NCBI GenBank assembly: GCA_030760725.1
Contig: JASWHV010000009.1
Coordinates: forward strand, 92,678,780 to 92,742,779
From: Neostapfia colusana
Lineage: Eukaryota > Streptophyta > Magnoliopsida > Poales > Poaceae
Reading direction: 5' to 3'
DNA length: 64,000 bases
Under the pieces are notes generated by a model that was given only the letters and a program-made list of their open reading frames with translations, ran no database searches and was not told where the DNA came from. Both the position numbers and the translations under genes were made by a program. This document shows, one piece after another, positions 22,484 to 33,313 of this stretch; the stretch's first letter is position 1; every line of letters starts with the position of its first letter.

Positions 22484-22702
22484 TGTGGCGGACCGGAATC
22501 CGCTCATCCAGGATCGCAGAGGGTGGTGCCGCGCGAAGCGACACCCGACAGCACACGTCATAAGAACACATTATATTACACGGGAAAAGACAAACTGAAG
22601 GTACAAAATAGTACACTTCTCAGTTACAAACTAGGGTCTTTATTACACAGCGGAAGTTTCTTTTATACAACTCACACCCGCCTATCTAGCAAAAGGGGTT
22701 GC
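22484..22702 (-). repeat. B 3' LTR, outer 219 bp
   Basis: Begins TGTGGCGGACCGG on the plus strand, the same as 44971 onward. It ends where the Sirevirus inserted. The rest of this LTR starts again at 34798. Confidence 0.9.
22698..22702. other. Sirevirus target-site duplication GTTGC (left)
   Basis: GTTGC is perfectly repeated at 34793-34797. The uninterrupted sequence is visible in the other B LTR at about 45186. Confidence 0.92.
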
Positions 22703-23066
22703 TGAAAGCATCTAGGCCCCTGTGAGGTATGGTTTCGGTGATTAATGACAACCGTTCGTTATTACTAATGAGTTTGTGGATGCGAGGTTTCACGTATATC
22801 ACTTCAAACGTTAATAAACTATCTATTCACACCATCTACTGCTAATTGGATACAAATGGAGACCCCTCAACGATCTATTCTAAGGGGCTATTCGATACTC
22901 ATGAAGACTAAATGAAGAACTCATACAACGACTCTATTCTATCAAAATTGGCAACACAAGAAGCTTACACTTCATCAAAATATCATTTCAAACAAGTGTC
23001 AAAGAGGTCACTCAAGAAGATTCCAAAAGATCAACTCAAAACAACTCGAAGCAAACAAGTTGCACT

Positions 23067-23473
23067 CACCGGATCATCCGATGTCTTGCAAAATGACTAC
23101 ATCGGTCGAGTTTGAGTTGGCAGAAGAAGAAGACCTCAGAGCCCAGTACACACCGGATCATCCGATGTGAAGGAAGTGGCACATCGGTTGATTTCAACAG
23201 AAGGATGATTTCTGAGTTATTCTGAAGAAGTACACACCGGATCATCCGATGATGAAGTAAGTGTACATCGGTCAATTTCAACAGAGACATTATTTCTGAA
23301 CCAATTCTGAAGATCAACTCACCGGATCATCCGATGATGAAATTGAAGTAACATCGGTCGATTAAACAGTCAGATCCAACGGTTATATCCAACGGTCACA
23401 TCTGACACATGACATCAGCTAATTTGGAATTCGACCGATGCTCAAATAAAGGGGTGCATCGGATGATCCGATG
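23067..23473. promoter_or_regulatory. Palindrome array in Sirevirus U3
   Basis: CACCGGATCATCCGATG at 23067-23083, 23151-23167, 23235-23251 and 23320-23336, then CATCGGATGATCCGATG ending at 23473. A half-site near CATCGGTCGA lies about 35 bp after each of the first four. The 3' LTR has the same set about 10.6 kb further on, with one substitution in the third box. Similar CACCGGA...TCCGGTG boxes are known from grass Sirevirus LTRs; what binds them is not known to me. Confidence 0.85.
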
Positions 23474-23524
23474 TTCACAGAAAAAGTCTGCCTACTTTTC
23501 CAATGGCTATCTCGTGTGGGCTGG

Positions 23525-23533
23525 CTATAAATA
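23525..23533 (+). promoter_or_regulatory. TATA box of Sirevirus LTR
   Basis: CTATAAATA lies about 55 bp downstream of the last palindrome, in GGCTATAAATACCCCTCC. It is conserved in the 3' LTR near 34136. Confidence 0.75.
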
Positions 23534-24184
23534 CCCCTCCAACCGGCCATTTCGAAAAGTCTTGATCACCAGAGCCTCACTACACATCCTCAAGCATTCA
23601 AGACCAAGAGCTACCACTTCCACACCTCAAAACCTCTTGTACTCCAACTATAGGCTAGATCTAGCTAGAGAGAAGCTTGTGTGCGTCCATTCTTGGTGAT
23701 TGGAATCTCTAGGCTAGTGAGAGAGAGTGTCTTGGTGACTTCTCTCACCTTGTAAAAGTTGGAGGAAGAAGAGATCGCTCCGGAGCTTACCAAGGCGTTT
23801 GTGGAAGCCCGGAGGATCACCATTGTACAAGGCTTGAGCTCCACCTTGCCAGAGATGGCGAACGGAGAAAGATAGTGGATTCCCTTGTCTTGGTGACTTG
23901 GGAGTGGCTATACCCTTTGGTGGGTGCCACAACGTGGACGTAGGTAGATCTTTGTGATCTTACCGAACCACGGGAAAAATTGCCGTGTCTCCGAGTCTCC
24001 GCGGGAGTTTGCATCTCTCTCCTCACCCTCTTACTATTACGCATTTACTATTCCACACTTAATACTCTTGCTTGCGTAGTTAGTTCGCATAGGGAATTGG
24101 ACTTCAACCATTAAGTTTTAAATTGCTCTAAAATTTGAAAAAGCCCAATTCACCCCCCCTCTTGGGCGTTTCGATCCTTACAAT

Positions 24185-24196
24185 TGGTATCAGAGC
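24185..24196 (+). other. Sirevirus primer-binding site (initiator tRNA-Met)
   Basis: TGGTATCAGAGC lies two bases after the LTR end. It is complementary to the 3' end of plant initiator tRNA-Met, the usual minus-strand primer. Confidence 0.9.
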
Positions 24197-24230
24197 AAGG
24201 TTGCTCATTGGATCATTCTAGCTTCACCGC

Positions 24231-26359
24231 ATGAGAGCGAAAATGGCCAAGAATGGGGGTTCGGTTCCTACCTTCGAGGGCAAAAATTTTGCTTATTGGA
24301 AAGCACGCATGCGCGCTTACCTTGAGGCAATTGCTCCCGAAGTGTGGGAAGCGACCCATGCGGGGTTTGGAAATCTTGACTATGTTGGTGACCAATTAAA
24401 ATGGGATGCTAAGGCTAGAAATGCCATATATGAATGCATTAGTCAAGATGTCTTTGCTAGGATTGCTAGTAAGGAAAAAGCATGTGAAATTTGGGCATGT
24501 CTAATTGAAATACATGAGGGCTCATCTCGTGTTAAAGAACTCAAATATCACATGCTTAAATCAAAATATGATGAATTTAAGATGTTTCCTCATGAGAATG
24601 TTAACCAAATGTTTTCTCGTTTAAATGTGCTCATTGAGGAAATTAACGCACTTGACATTGCTTCTCTTGGCAAGGGACTTATCAATCGCAAGATCCTCAT
24701 GCTTCTACCCAAGCCCAAGTACAACATTATCAATTCAATGCTTCAAAAAGAGTCACTTGACAACATTGATGTTTCGGAGCTCATTGGAGAAATCCATGCT
24801 CATGAGATGAGCGTACTTGGAATGATGGAGGAGTCATCATCAAAAACCATTGCTCTCAAGGCTTCAACCAAGAAGACAACTCCCAAGAAGAAGAAAGTGG
24901 TTGAGCCTAGCTCAAGTGAATAAGAGCAAGAAACAAGCGAAGATGATGATGATGAGCTTGCTTTGATGATGAGGAAATTCTCACGCCTCAACTCCAAGAT
25001 TGCAAAGAAGGGATACTCTTATGATCCCAAGAAGAAAGCCTTCTTGCCAAGAAAAGATGAAAACAAGACGTGCTACAATTGTGGTGATCTAGGCCACATA
25101 TCATATGATTGTCCAAGACCGGACAAAAGGAAGGACAATGGCAAGCATCACAAGCTAGAAGAAAGTGATGATGAAGAGGAGGTCAAGCCCAAGCGCTCTT
25201 TTGGAAAGAAGAAATTTGACAAAGGCAAGAAAACCAAGCTCTTTCCAAAGAAGAGAAGAGGGCCTCAAAAGGTCTTCATGTATGAAGCCAATGAGTGGAT
25301 CACGGATGAAGAGTCAAGCGACGAAGATAGTGAAGATGAAGAAAACTTGGCGGGCCTCGCCATCGTCAACAAGGATGACTCACCTCTTCGTCCACCTCCT
25401 ATGTGCCTAATTGCGAAAGGTAACTCAAAGGTATGTGAAGATTCTAGCGATGATGATGATGAGCTTTCACCCGATGAATTAGCATCTATGATTAATGAAT
25501 ATCATGTCATTATAAAAAGGGAAAAGGCTAAGGTTAAGGCTCTTGAGCTAGCTCGTGCTAAGCTTGAAAGTGCTAACCTCGATTTGCATGACAAGTATGT
25601 AACCATACTTAAAGATCATGACACGCTCAAATCAAATGTCAAGCAAATCGAGGAGGAGAATGCTCAAATCAAGCTTGAGTATCATGAGCTTGACTTAGCT
25701 AACTTAGCACTCTTGGCAAAGCATAATGAGTTGGTTCAAGAACATGAAGTGTTTAACCTTGCTTATGAAGCGATTGAACTTAAATTGAAAAACACAAAGA
25801 AAGAAACCCTTGATGGCAAAATATCATCTAATTCACATGCCACTAATATTTTGGATAAGTCTTTGCCTTTGAAGCAAGCCCTAGGGAGAAGGAGCTAATG
25901 GACGAAATTGAAAGTCTTCGCACTAGTGTGGCAAGACTCTCTAAGGGGGAGGACAAGCACAAGGAAATCCTCTACCAACAAGCTAAAGGCTTCAACAAGA
26001 GGGGACTTGGATCCTTCCCGGTGCCCAACAAAGGAAAGGTGCCCTCACCGGAGCTTAGGACAAGCTTCATCAAGTAAGTTGGTTCCTATTGCCAACATTG
26101 TGAGGTCACCGGACATCACACGAGGGAGTGTCCTCTTCCCAACCGTCCTTCTCCCAAATTGCCTCCTAACTACAAATCTACTTTCAATGATTATCACTAT
26201 CTATTGAGCAAAGTAGGTGGAAAGGTGAAGACAAGGTTCATCGGCAAAGACATCAAGGGCATGAAGGGGAAGCTCCCCAAGCAACTTTGGGTCCCAAAAT
26301 CACTTGTATCACACATACAAGGACCTAAGTTGGCTTGGGTTCCTAAACTCAAAAACTAA
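24231..26359 (+). pseudogene. gag: Sirevirus gag, long form with two zinc knuckles
   Basis: Gag begins at ATG 24231 (a second Met follows within MAKNGGSVPTFEGKNFAYW). The UBN2/retrotrans_gag region (WKARMRAYLEAI; KSKYDEFKMFPHENVNQMFS) covers about the first 200 codons. A Lys-rich stretch and one in-frame TAA (24921-24923) follow. The first knuckle, CYNCGDLGHISYDC, lies near 25071-25112. Acidic/Lys tracts and a long heptad-like helix (about 25480-25800) come next. Near 25880 the frame shifts, and the C-terminal part is read in another frame (MDEIESLRTSVARLSKG), with a TAA at 26072-26074. A second knuckle CQHCEVTGHHTREC lies at about 26090-26131. The region ends at 26359. The long gag with a distal second knuckle is typical of Sireviruses. 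Confidence 0.88.
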
Positions 26360-26373
26360 CTTCATGTGTGTAG

Positions 26374-29300
26374 GTGAACTACAAAGCCGGAGGAAAGCAT
26401 TGGGTACTCGATAGTGGGTGCACTCAACATATGACCGGCAATGATGGTATGTTCACCTCCATAGAGAACCCCGGCAATCATGAACAAGTCACCTTTGGTG
26501 ATAACTCAAAGGGGAAGGTAATTGGTTTGGGTAAAATTGCTATTTCTCATGATTTGTCTATCTCTAATGTGCTTTACGTTAAGTCTCTTAGTTTCAATTT
26601 ACTTTCTATTGCACAATTATGTGATCTTGGACTAACGTGCACATTTGACAAGAATGGTGTTGTGGTGACTAGTGAATCAAGCAAAGAACTAATATTCAAA
26701 GGTTTTCGGCATGGACATCTTTACTTGGTGGACTTCTCCAACAAGGATGCTAGCTTGACCACTTGTCTTTTCACCAAGACAAGTTTGGGATGGCTATGGC
26801 ATCGACGCATTGCTCACATTGGGATGAGCAAGCTCAAGAAGTCATTCAAGCTTGGGATGGTGACCGGCGTGAAGGATGTCACATTTGAGAAGAACAAGCT
26901 TTGTAGCGCGTGTCAAGCCGGGAAGCAAGTTGCCTCACACCATCCGATGAAGACAATGGTGTCAAACTCCAAGCCACTTGAACTACTTCACATGGACCTC
27001 TTCGGACCGTCCACATACCAAGGCCTTGGCGGTAACCTCTATTGTCTTGTTATTGTTGATGACTACTCTCGCTATGCTTGGACATTGTTTCTAGGTGACA
27101 AGGGTGAAACTCCGGAAATCTTCAAGACCTTCGCTAAACGAGCTCAAAGGGAATTTCAACTTCCCATCATCAAGGTCCGGAGTGACAATGGCACCAAGTT
27201 CAAGAACTACAACATTGGGGAGTGGTGTGATCGTGAAGGCGTGAAGCACGAGTTTTCGGCCACATACACCCCTCAACAAAATGGTGTCGTTGAAAGGAAG
27301 AACAAGACTCTCATCACCCTTGCAAGAGCAATGCTTGATGACTATGGCACGTCGGAGAAGTTTTGGGCCAAAGCAATCAACACGGCGTGCCATGCCGCAA
27401 ATAGGGCCTATCTTCATCGACTACTTCAAAAGACCCCATATGAGCTCCTCATTGGGAGAAAGCCCAACATCTCCTACTTCCGAGTCTTCGGGTGCAAGTG
27501 CTACATCTACCGCAAGAAAAGGCTCAGTAAGTTTGAAAGAAGGTGTGATGTTGGTATCTTTCTTGGTTATGCGTCAAACTCAAAAGCATATCGAGTATTC
27601 AACCAAACCTCCGGGTTAGTTGAAGAAAGTTGTGATGTTGAGTTTGATGAGACTAATGGCTCCCAAGAGGAGAGTTTTGGTCATGATGATATAGATGATG
27701 AGCCTCTACGAGAAGCTATGAAGAACATGACCATAGGAGACATCAAGCCCGAAGTTGAGGAGAGCCATGATCAAGGGGGAGCCTCAAGTTCCAACATCAA
27801 CACCTCCATGGCGCCTCAAATTGGTGAAGAAGAAGAGAAAGATGATCCATTGCCAATGCAAGATTCACATGCCACACAACACCAAGAAGAAGAAGAAGTC
27901 CAAGGTCAAGTCCAACCACAAGACGAGCGAGATGCCTCACCACCGCCAAGTGCCTCACAACCTCTTATGAGGCATGGGCGCATCTCCAAGGCACATCCGA
28001 TGGATCAAATCACCGGAAGTCCGTCACGGGGAGTAAGTACTCGTTCTCGCCATGTTGCTTCATTTTGTGAGTACTACTCTTTTGTTTCGTGTGTAGAACC
28101 CACAAATATTGAGGAAGCACTCTAAGATCCCAATTGGGTGATGGCTATGCAAGAAGAACTCAACAACTTCACCCGCAATGAAGTTTGGGTATTGGAGGAG
28201 CGACCTAAGGACAAGAACGTCATCGGAACGAAGTGGGTGTACTGCAACAAGCAAGACGAGAATGGCGTGGTGGTCCGCAACAAGGCAAGGCTTGTGGCCA
28301 AGGGTTTTTCACAAGTTGAAGGACTAGATTTTAGAGAGACATTCGCCCCGGTCGCACGGTTATAAGCTATTCGCATACTCCTTGCTTTTGCTTCGCATCA
28401 CAATATTATGCTTTATCAAATGGATGTTAAAAGTGCCTTCCTCAATGGTTATATTAACGAACTTGTTTTCGTTGAGCAACCTCCCGGGTTTGAAGATCCG
28501 AGGAATCCTAACCATGTGTATAGGTTACACAAGGCGCTCTACGGGCTCAAGCAAGCACCTAGGGCATGGTATGAACGTCTAAGGGATTTCCTAGTCATGC
28601 AAGGATTCAAGATCGGGAGGGTGGATACCACACTTTTCACCAAGGACATCAACGGGGATTTATTTCTTTGTCAAATTTACGTTGATGACATTATTTTTGG
28701 CTCAACTAACAAATCTCTTAGCCTTGAGTTTGGAACCATGATGTCTAGGGAGTTCGAGATGTCAATGATTGGAGAACTCAATTTCTTCCTAGGATTTCAA
28801 ATCAAGCAACTTCAAGAGGGGACTTTCATCTACCAAGAGAAGTACACCAAGGACCTCTTGAAGAAGTTTGAAATGGAAGATTGTAGCTCAAGAAGTACTC
28901 CAATGGCGACAAATTGTCATCTCGACGCGGACATGGACGGTAAACCTATTGATCAATCTCATTACCATTCCATGATTGGTTCATTGTTATATCTTACCGC
29001 ATCTAGGCCCGATATCATGTTTAGTGTGTGCTTGTGTGCTCGCTTTCAAGCGGCACCTAAAGAATCGCATCGTAAGGCGGTCTTTAGGATACTTAGGTAT
29101 CTCAAGCATACCCCAAGTGTAGGTTTGTGGTACCCCAAGAATGCTAGTTTCCATCTCTTGGGTTACTCGGATTCGGACTTTGCCGGATGCCGTGTGGATC
29201 GCAAGAGTACCTCCGGTGGGTGCCACTTACTTGGGCGTTCCCTAGTATCTTGGTCGAGCAAAAAGCAAAACTCCGTGGCTTTGTCCACCGCGGAGGCAGA

Positions 29301-29631
29301 GTATATAGCGGCCGGTGCATGTTGTGCCCAAATTCTATATATGAAGCAAACCCTTTTGGACTTTGGAATTAAATTTGATTGTGTGCCTCTCCTTTGTGAC
29401 AATGAAAGTGCCGTTAAGATAGCTAGAAACCCCGTTCAACACTCCCGCACTAAGCACATTGATATTCGCCATCACTTCCTGCGGGACCATGAGGCTAAAG
29501 GAGACATCTCTTTGCAAGGTGTTAGGTCCGAAGAACAATTGGCGGATATCTTCACTAAACCACTTGATGAGAAAACTTTTTCTAGACTTAGAAGTGAATT
29601 AAATGTGCTAGATGCATCTAACGTCATGTAA
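26374..29631 (+). pseudogene. pol: Sirevirus pol: protease, integrase, RT, RNase H; two nonsense codons
   Basis: One frame of 1086 codons in copia order. Protease WVLDSGCTQHMTG lies at 26401. The GAG-pre-integrase domain (LWHRRIAHIGM, about 26790) has the C..C of the zinc finger (CSACQAGK). The integrase core has acidic residues in HMDLFGP, RSDNGTKF and QNGVVERKN. A Pro/Glu/Gln-rich linker lies at 27640-28020. RT has YVDDIIFG at 28678-28701, and RNase H has DSDFAGCRVDRKSTSGG and ALSTAEAEYIAA, ending LADIFTKPL. TAA codons at 28123-28125 and 28363-28365 break it between integrase and RT. It starts 15 bp after the gag stop in a different frame, so expression would need frameshifting or splicing (inference). 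Confidence 0.92.
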
Positions 29632-30180
29632 GTTGCCATGTTCATGTAAGGTTGCATATCAAATAGGTCTTGTCTAACTCCCAAAGGATAGGGGCGAGCT
29701 AGAAATAGTTTTCCCTGAGGAAGCCTTTGGAAGGTTTAAACTTGGCAAGATAGATTTACATTATGCTTTGCATGATTCCTGCCATATAGACTTGCACTCA
29801 TTTAATATCTTGCATTATTTTGTTTGGCATTGCATACGGTAGATTGTCACAAAGGGGAACCCACATCATGAGAAGGAGACTTGTTCAAAATGCAATATCT
29901 CAACTCATATGATGTGGATAGAGCAAAATTCTAAAGGTACATGCTTCAAAGAGATAGAAGTTTTCCATACTCTAGCTCACAAAGCATGGGCCTTACATTT
30001 TCGTGGTTTCCCTCCTAACCTTGTGTGTTCTCTTTGCTTAAGGGCTTAGCCAATATGTGGCACTATATTTGAAGCCTTCTATTAGAGGTTAGGAGTTGCC
30101 CAAAAAGTCCTAGGACCCATCCTTATCTTTGTGTGTTTAAGTCCAAGGACACATATGGGCAGTCTTAGGTTTTCTGTAGT
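29632..30180 (+). other. Sirevirus spacer between pol and env-like promoter region
   Basis: About 550 bp with no credible ORF. It holds the pol 3' untranslated region, including GATAGGGGCGAGCTAG near 29688, a common feature after Sirevirus pol (from memory). Confidence 0.5.
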
Positions 30181-30493
30181 CATCGGATTATCCGATGCTA
30201 GGGCCAGCAGATCATCGGATCAATTGGTGCTTCAGTTCAGTGCTCAGATCAAGTCAGATGTCACAAATCAACCGATGAGTTCATTTCAGAAGACATCGGA
30301 GCATCCGGTGTTCAGTTTTCTGGTGCCCTGCAGAAATCGACCGATGATCGACACCTCAACGTCGGCTCATCTGGTGTTCAAAGAGAGTTTTTGGAACAAC
30401 TCTCTGTTGAACTCGACCGATGCATCCTCCGATGATCATCGGTCCATCCGGTGTTTTGTGCGCGGCTAGGGTTTGCCCGTACGGTTTAAATAG
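30181..30493 (+). promoter_or_regulatory. Internal LTR-like promoter candidate before the env-like ORF
   Basis: Palindromes of the LTR type occur at 30181-30197 (CATCGGATTATCCGATG), 30213-30229 (degenerate), 30294-30310 (CATCGGAGCATCCGGTG), 30360-30376 (degenerate) and 30437-30453 (CATCGGTCCATCCGGTG), with half-sites TCGACCGATG between. A TATA-like TTTAAATAG lies at 30485-30493, then a GC-rich leader of about 380 bp before the ATG. The order repeats that of the LTR U3. That it drives an independent env-like mRNA is inference. Confidence 0.55.
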
Positions 30494-30874
30494 CGGTTCG
30501 GCCGCCTCCGCCGCCGCCCGCTTCTCTCGCCGCCCGTCGCCCTCGCCGCCGTCCTCGCGCCCTCCGGCCACCTCCGGTCGCCGCCGCCGCCTCCCCAGGC
30601 GCCGCCGCCGCCGCCTCCCAGGCGCCGCCGCCGCCGCCCTTCGGCCGCTGCCGCCTAGGCGCCGCCCGTGCCCGCGCCGCCGCCTCTCCCGCGCGCGCCG
30701 CCGCCGTTCCACCGCGCCGCCGCAGCTCCCTCCTCCGCCGCGCCTCCCTCGCTGTTGGTATCACCAGCCGTCTCCCCTCCACCACCAGCCGCACCACCAC
30801 TCGCCGCCGGCTTCCACCACCGCGCATCACCCTCTCCGCTAGGGTTTCGCCGTGCTTCGCCGTTCGTCGCTAAG
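30494..30874 (+). other. GC-rich leader of the env-like ORF
   Basis: Dominated by GCCGCCGCC repeats. The Arg/Pro/Ala-rich ORFs on both strands are composition artefacts. It is in frame with the env-like ORF without a stop from 30668, so a longer N-terminus cannot be excluded. Confidence 0.5.
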
Positions 30875-32967
30875 ATGGGTCGCGATCGCAAAGGAAAGGG
30901 CAAGGCTATTGAGGAGCCCGCCGTGAAGAAGCGCAAGATGTCCAAGGACGCTCGTCGTGCGGAGTTGGCCGCTCGCGCCGCCGAGGAGCGTGAGTGCGGC
31001 CATCACGGTTCCTTACGGATCCGCGAGTCCCGGCAGAGGCAGGAGAAGCCTCCGGTCCAGCCGGTGCCTCCCGAGGGCTCCGACGAGGAGGAGACCGAGG
31101 TGCCGCCTCTCATCCGCCGGCGCACCCTGAGGACTCGTGGGGGTGGACAGACTCCTACGGCGAGTCGGCGCCCCTCTGCGGCTGACCGCGCCGAGGACAG
31201 AGAGGCCCAAAGGGCCATCCACCTGATGGACACAGCAGTCCGTGTTGCCGAGGATGTCAGACTCACCGACTACAGGAAGATGAAGGCAAGGCAACTGAAG
31301 AAGCTCAGATGGTCAGCGATGCCTGAGGAGTGGTTCCCGCGGCCTAGGGACGCTCGAGTTGACTCCCGCTTCTGGACCCTGACACATGCGTCCCTGTACG
31401 AGACTTACAGGCGTCGGGGCCACAAGCTCTTCCAGCATAACAGCATCGACTGGGATGAGCTTGCAGTGGCAGCAGGACACGGGATCAGGCCACTCTTTGA
31501 GAGATACAGAGGACTTGTGGACTTGCTCTCGCACCAGAGGAGTGCCTACGTCGAGGAGTGGGTCAGGGTGTTCTACGCGACACTCTACGTCTCTGAGGGC
31601 CGTCACTCGATTCACTTCATGTTCATGGGGCAGATCCACGACGTGTCTCGAGACTTGTTGGGCAGACTGCTTGGTGTGGAGCTCTCCACTACGTGCCTGC
31701 ACCAGATAGTCTACGGAGACACAGACCTGCCGAGGAAGCCACTGACTGGAGGAGTGGCACCGCCTTTCGAGGAGATCAGAGGTCTGTCACTCAGCCGTTC
31801 ACTCCTGACCAGCCGAGGGTGCCAGCGCTTCTCACCCCAGCAGCTCGGACAGTTCACCACGTCCTCAGGCGTACCCTACTACCGAGGTCTGGCTACTTGG
31901 AGGGCTTCACGAGCCTTCAGCAGACCATCCTGTTCTATGTGATGAACGGGATGGAGTTCGACATCGTGGATATTCTGATCTGCGAGATGGAGGACGTGAT
32001 CACCAACGGAGTTGGGATGCTTCGACAATTGGTCTTCGGTCACTGGATTTGTCACCTTCTCCACCAGTTGGTTCCAGAGGACACTCCAGGAGTTTCTCAG
32101 CTGACGGAGATGCACGTGACCCGGTTCAGCCACTACCGAGTCCCCACTCCGGGAGACCGCCGCCTTGGCCGTCCCGTCGAGCGTGAGGTTCGAGCCAGAC
32201 TGTCAGAGGAGGACTGGGCAGAGCTGACTCAGGAGGACGCAGAGCTGGCACAGGCAGAGGCTCAGGGAGGAGACCTACAGCATATATGGTCGGACAGCGA
32301 CACCAGCGACAGTGTCGAGGAGTACTTCCCTCCTGCTCCTCCTTCACCGAGGCAGCACGACGCAGAGGCAGGAGGCTCAGCAGCTCCACCACCTACACCT
32401 CCTCCAGTGTCAGAGGCTCAGGTGACTCAGCCGTCAGAGCTCACTGCTTTACTTCAGCGGATGGCTCAGCAGCAGGAGCAGCAGGCAGCTCGACAGGAGC
32501 AGCTTCAGAGGCAGCAGCAGGAGATGCAGCTGGAGATCGCCCGTCAGAGGCGAGAGGACATCGACAGGTACACCAACCTTGTCGACCAGATGACGAGACG
32601 CACTCTGGACCAGCAGCAGCAGACTCAGCAGATGTTGTTGGGCATCCTGGGGTTGGTCACCAACCTCTACCAGCAGACGGGAGTCGCCCTTCCACCTCAG
32701 CACTCGGGACTCAGTCAGGCTCCAGGTGCACCCCCACTGACACCAGCTCCAGCACTGCCGCCGACGTCGTTCCAGTCCTCACCTCTTCCGGCAGTACCTT
32801 CTCCACCGGCGCCAGCAGTCTCAGCGGATCCCCCAGCAGCTCCAGCTCCAGCTCCAGCTCCCCCCGCTCCAGCTCCAGCGCCAGCGACCTCCACCTCCAG
32901 CAGCTCCGGCGACAGCACCGTCGACGCCGACCGCTTCACCATCGCCAGGAGCGCGCCTGAGTCGTAG
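30875..32967 (+). pseudogene. Sirevirus third ORF (env-like), one frameshift
   Basis: Start chosen at ATG 30875 (MGRDRKGKGKAIEEP), which follows the Pro/Arg low-complexity leader. A basic N-terminus with a likely nuclear signal (KKRKMSKDARR) is followed by a globular region of about 280 codons resembling the putative plant transposon protein domain often seen in such ORFs (RSAYVEEWVRVFYATLYVSE; IHFMFMGQIHDVSRDLLGRL). A single-base frameshift lies near 31785-31795, and the frame continues through 31900-32967. A Gln-rich coiled coil lies at 32450-32640, then a Pro/Ala/Ser tail. I see no signal peptide or clear membrane segment, so env-like is a positional name only. The length is about 697 codons and other stops are absent. 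Confidence 0.8.
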
Positions 32968-33313
32968 GCACTCGACTTCCCTTTTTGGTGTCTTGATGCC
33001 AAAGGGGGAGAAGAGTTAGAGTCAGGGGGAGGGTTAGCTCAGTTCTAGGGGGAGTTCTTGGTTTTAGGGGGAGTGTCTATCCTTTTGCTACTTATTGTTA
33101 TCTATTTGAGATTGCCTGTTATTATTATTTGCTATTATTGTACTCCGGGTGCTACTTTGTGCTCTTGCGCTTTATTGTTTATTATTTGAGCCTTCGAGCC
33201 ACTTGTGTTGCAATTTGTACTTGTTATATTTCTTTTTTGAGCATTGCGTTTTAATTCCATTAATTCTATGCTCTACTCGTTGTGTTGTCATCAATCACCA
33301 AAAAGGGGGAGAT
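32968..33313 (+). other. Sirevirus 3' region with multiple polypurine tracts
   Basis: AGGGGGAG-type tracts occur at about 32999-33010, 33024-33032, 33047-33054, 33066-33073 and finally 33300-33313 (AAAAAGGGGGAGAT), which abuts the 3' LTR. Multiple tracts are a known Sirevirus trait. The last one would prime plus-strand DNA. Confidence 0.85.

Larger units (their letters stand above)
22703..24182 (+). repeat. Sirevirus 5' LTR
   Basis: TGAAAGCATCTAGG to TTCGATCCTTACA. It contains four palindromes at 84-85 bp spacing, a fifth inverted one at 23458, and a TATA box at about 23525. Confidence 0.93.

Noticed and set aside
23067..23473. Regularly spaced palindromic repeats as a CRISPR-like array
   Set aside because: The boxes are 17-bp palindromes at 84-bp spacing inside a plant LTR, duplicated in the other LTR. 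There are no cas genes and the genome type is eukaryotic.
24185..24196. TGGTATCAGAGC as part of a tRNA gene (also at 44956, 54111, 60418)
   Set aside because: Each copy abuts an LTR end and is a primer-binding site. No cloverleaf surrounds it.
30494..30874. Long Arg/Pro/Ala-rich ORFs on both strands
   Set aside because: They arise from GCC/CGC repeats in a GC-rich leader. All frames are open, and there is no domain or codon pattern.
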